Shown piece after piece: positions 5,329 through 5,802 of a stretch of 5,802 nt of DNA. Within the stretch, counting starts at the first letter, position 1, and each line of letters begins with the position of its first letter. The stretch is taken from the NCBI GenBank assembly GCA_016179995.1, contig JACPCC010000066.1:1-5802 (forward strand), given 5' to 3'. Below the pieces are notes generated by a model. It did no database searches. It was given only the letters and a program-made list of their open reading frames with translations, and was not told the origin of the DNA. The position numbers and the translations under genes were made by a program. Source of the stretch: Candidatus Woesearchaeota archaeon (GTDB taxonomy: Archaea; Nanobdellota; Nanobdellia; Woesearchaeales; GW2011-AR9).

Positions 5329-5349
5329 CCCCAAAACTAGACTTCTATT

Positions 5350-5469
5350 GCCCCAGTAGCTTAGTAGTAGAGCACCTGACTTGTATACTACTTTATCCGG
5401 TGTGCCGTCAAAGAAGAAAAGACACATCAAGATATCAGGAGGTCGAGAGTTCAAATCTCTCCTGGGGCT
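5350..5469 (+). tRNA. tRNA-Thr (anticodon UGU), intron-containing
   Basis: The cloverleaf is complete once a 48-nt intron is removed. The acceptor stem is GCCCCAG/CTGGGGC (5350-5356, 5462-5468), D stem GCTT/GAGC (5359-5362, 5370-5373), anticodon stem CCTGA/TCAGG (5375-5379, 5435-5439), variable loop AGGTC, and T arm GAGAG-TTCAAAT-CTCTC (5445-5461). The anticodon loop C-T-TGT-A-A gives anticodon UGU at 5382-5384, reading the Thr codon ACA. The discriminator is U (5469), which agrees with many archaeal tRNA-Thr. CCA is not encoded and must be added by the CCA enzyme. The D loop is only seven bases (AGTAGTA) and lacks the usual GG pair. A T-run follows directly. Confidence 0.92.
5386..5433 (+). 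other. archaeal tRNA intron (48 nt) at position 37/38
   Basis: The intron lies after A37 (5385) and before A38 (5434), the canonical archaeal site. The anticodon-loop bases CTTG (5380-5383) pair perfectly with CAAG (5428-5431), forming the 4-bp central helix of a bulge-helix-bulge. The cut falls after the second base of each 3-nt bulge (TA/T on the left, AT/A on the right). The inner helix is not continuous: GTGTG (5400-5404) can pair with CACAT (5423-5427) only if the left bulge is enlarged to about 16 nt, so the motif is relaxed on that side. Removal would be by the tRNA splicing endonuclease EndA. Confidence 0.85.
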
Positions 5470-5802
5470 TTTTTTAAATTATCAATTTTTTGAATTATTT
5501 TTTTGTTAGAGAATCCAATATTTTTAATCCATAGTTCAAAGTTTTTATTCCCATTAAGATAAATACTATTCCTCTCATAACACTTATTAAACCTAGAATC
5601 ATAATTTTTTTCGTGATAGGAAACAGAATAATCAAAATTAAGTTTAGAGTACATTTCTTCTAAATCTTTGACTAAGTTTTTGCTTTTAAAACTGCCCCTA
5701 ATGGTAGGGTAATTATTTTTCTTTGGAATAAAATAAATGTGAAAATCCGTATCAGCTAAACCTCTTAAAAATAAACATTGATATTCCAATTTAGCTGATC
5801 TA
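5451..5802 (-). CDS. LAGLIDADG homing endonuclease-like protein, C-terminal part; 5' end beyond the window
   Basis: The frame is open to the right edge (codons for R-S-A-K precede the first possible alternative start, a TTG at 5789), so the true start lies outside; 116 residues are visible. FLRGLADTDF is a LAGLIDADG motif with its catalytic-type acidic Asp kept and the last Gly replaced by Phe. It is followed by a basic, beta-rich stretch (KKNNYPTIRGSFKSK), the helix LVKDLEEMYSKLNF, and a C-terminal helix after ELWIKNIGFSNKK. This is one LAGLIDADG repeat with its DNA-binding fold, as in archaeal intron- or intein-type and free-standing homing endonucleases. The final residues KAPGEI and the stop codon are encoded antisense to the 3' end of the tRNA-Thr gene. 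It ends in a stop rather than the His-Asn of an intein. I infer a selfish or mobile gene abutting the tRNA; activity is unproven. Confidence 0.75.
   Translation of the reverse strand, partial: RSAKLEYQCLFLRGLADTDFHIYFIPKKNNYPTIRGSFKSKNLVKDLEEMYSKLNFDYSVSYHEKNYDSRFNKCYERNSIYLNGNKNFELWIKNIGFSNKKIIQKIDNLKKAPGEI
5469..5475 (+). terminator. oligo-T terminator of the tRNA-Thr gene
   Basis: A run of seven T begins at the discriminator base of the tRNA, a typical intrinsic stop for archaeal RNA polymerase. The same bases are coding (Lys codons) in the antisense LAGLIDADG gene. Confidence 0.65.

Noticed and set aside
5787..5789. TTG as start of the LAGLIDADG protein
   Set aside because: The frame stays open upstream to the window edge, and the LAGLIDADG motif would begin only a few residues after this codon. 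It is more likely an internal Leu of a longer protein.

Overview
The window looks like chromosomal DNA of an archaeon with a compact, AT-rich genome, most likely of a DPANN type (Woesearchaeota/Pacearchaeota-like). The signs seen are a RadB-type RecA paralogue, archaeal TATA boxes 26-30 bp upstream of start codons that lack Shine-Dalgarno sites (leaderless genes), and a tRNA-Thr with a 48-nt intron at the canonical 37/38 position and no encoded CCA. The lineage call is inference; no rRNA or marker phylogeny is available here.

Left half (1-3292, minus strand): two consecutive large multi-pass membrane proteins of the STT3/PMT-like GT-C type. The upstream one (1607-3292) is complete. The downstream one (1-1510) runs off the left edge and appears to lack only its last residues. 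They share a layout (N-terminal acidic/aromatic luminal motif, many membrane segments, C-terminal soluble domain with a matching block) and look like diverged paralogues in surface glycosylation or lipid-linked sugar transfer. Both carry short in-frame tandem-repeat expansions in non-membrane segments, and a 16-bp x 4 tandem repeat lies between them.

Middle (3293-3622): a divergent intergenic region holding a 187-bp element (3339-3525). It has 14-bp terminal inverted repeats (13/14 identical), is flanked by an exact 8-bp direct repeat, and is self-complementary over most of its length. It reads as a fold-back MITE inserted just upstream of the TATA box of the minus-strand glycosyltransferase gene. 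A structured RNA is the alternative. This is the most notable unannotated structure in the window.

Right half (plus strand): radB (3623-4321), then a two-gene unit made of a small CxxC/CxxC zinc-binding protein (4433-4657) overlapping by 14 bp a site-2-protease-like M50 membrane metallopeptidase (4644-5267), then the intron-containing tRNA-Thr(UGU) (5350-5469) ending in a T7 terminator. From the right edge on the minus strand comes the C-terminal part of a LAGLIDADG endonuclease-like gene whose last codons and stop lie antisense to the 3' end of the tRNA gene, suggesting a mobile segment abutting the tRNA.

The genes do not form a single obvious pathway: surface glycosylation on the left, DNA recombination/repair and membrane proteolysis on the right, with two probable mobile elements at the junctions.
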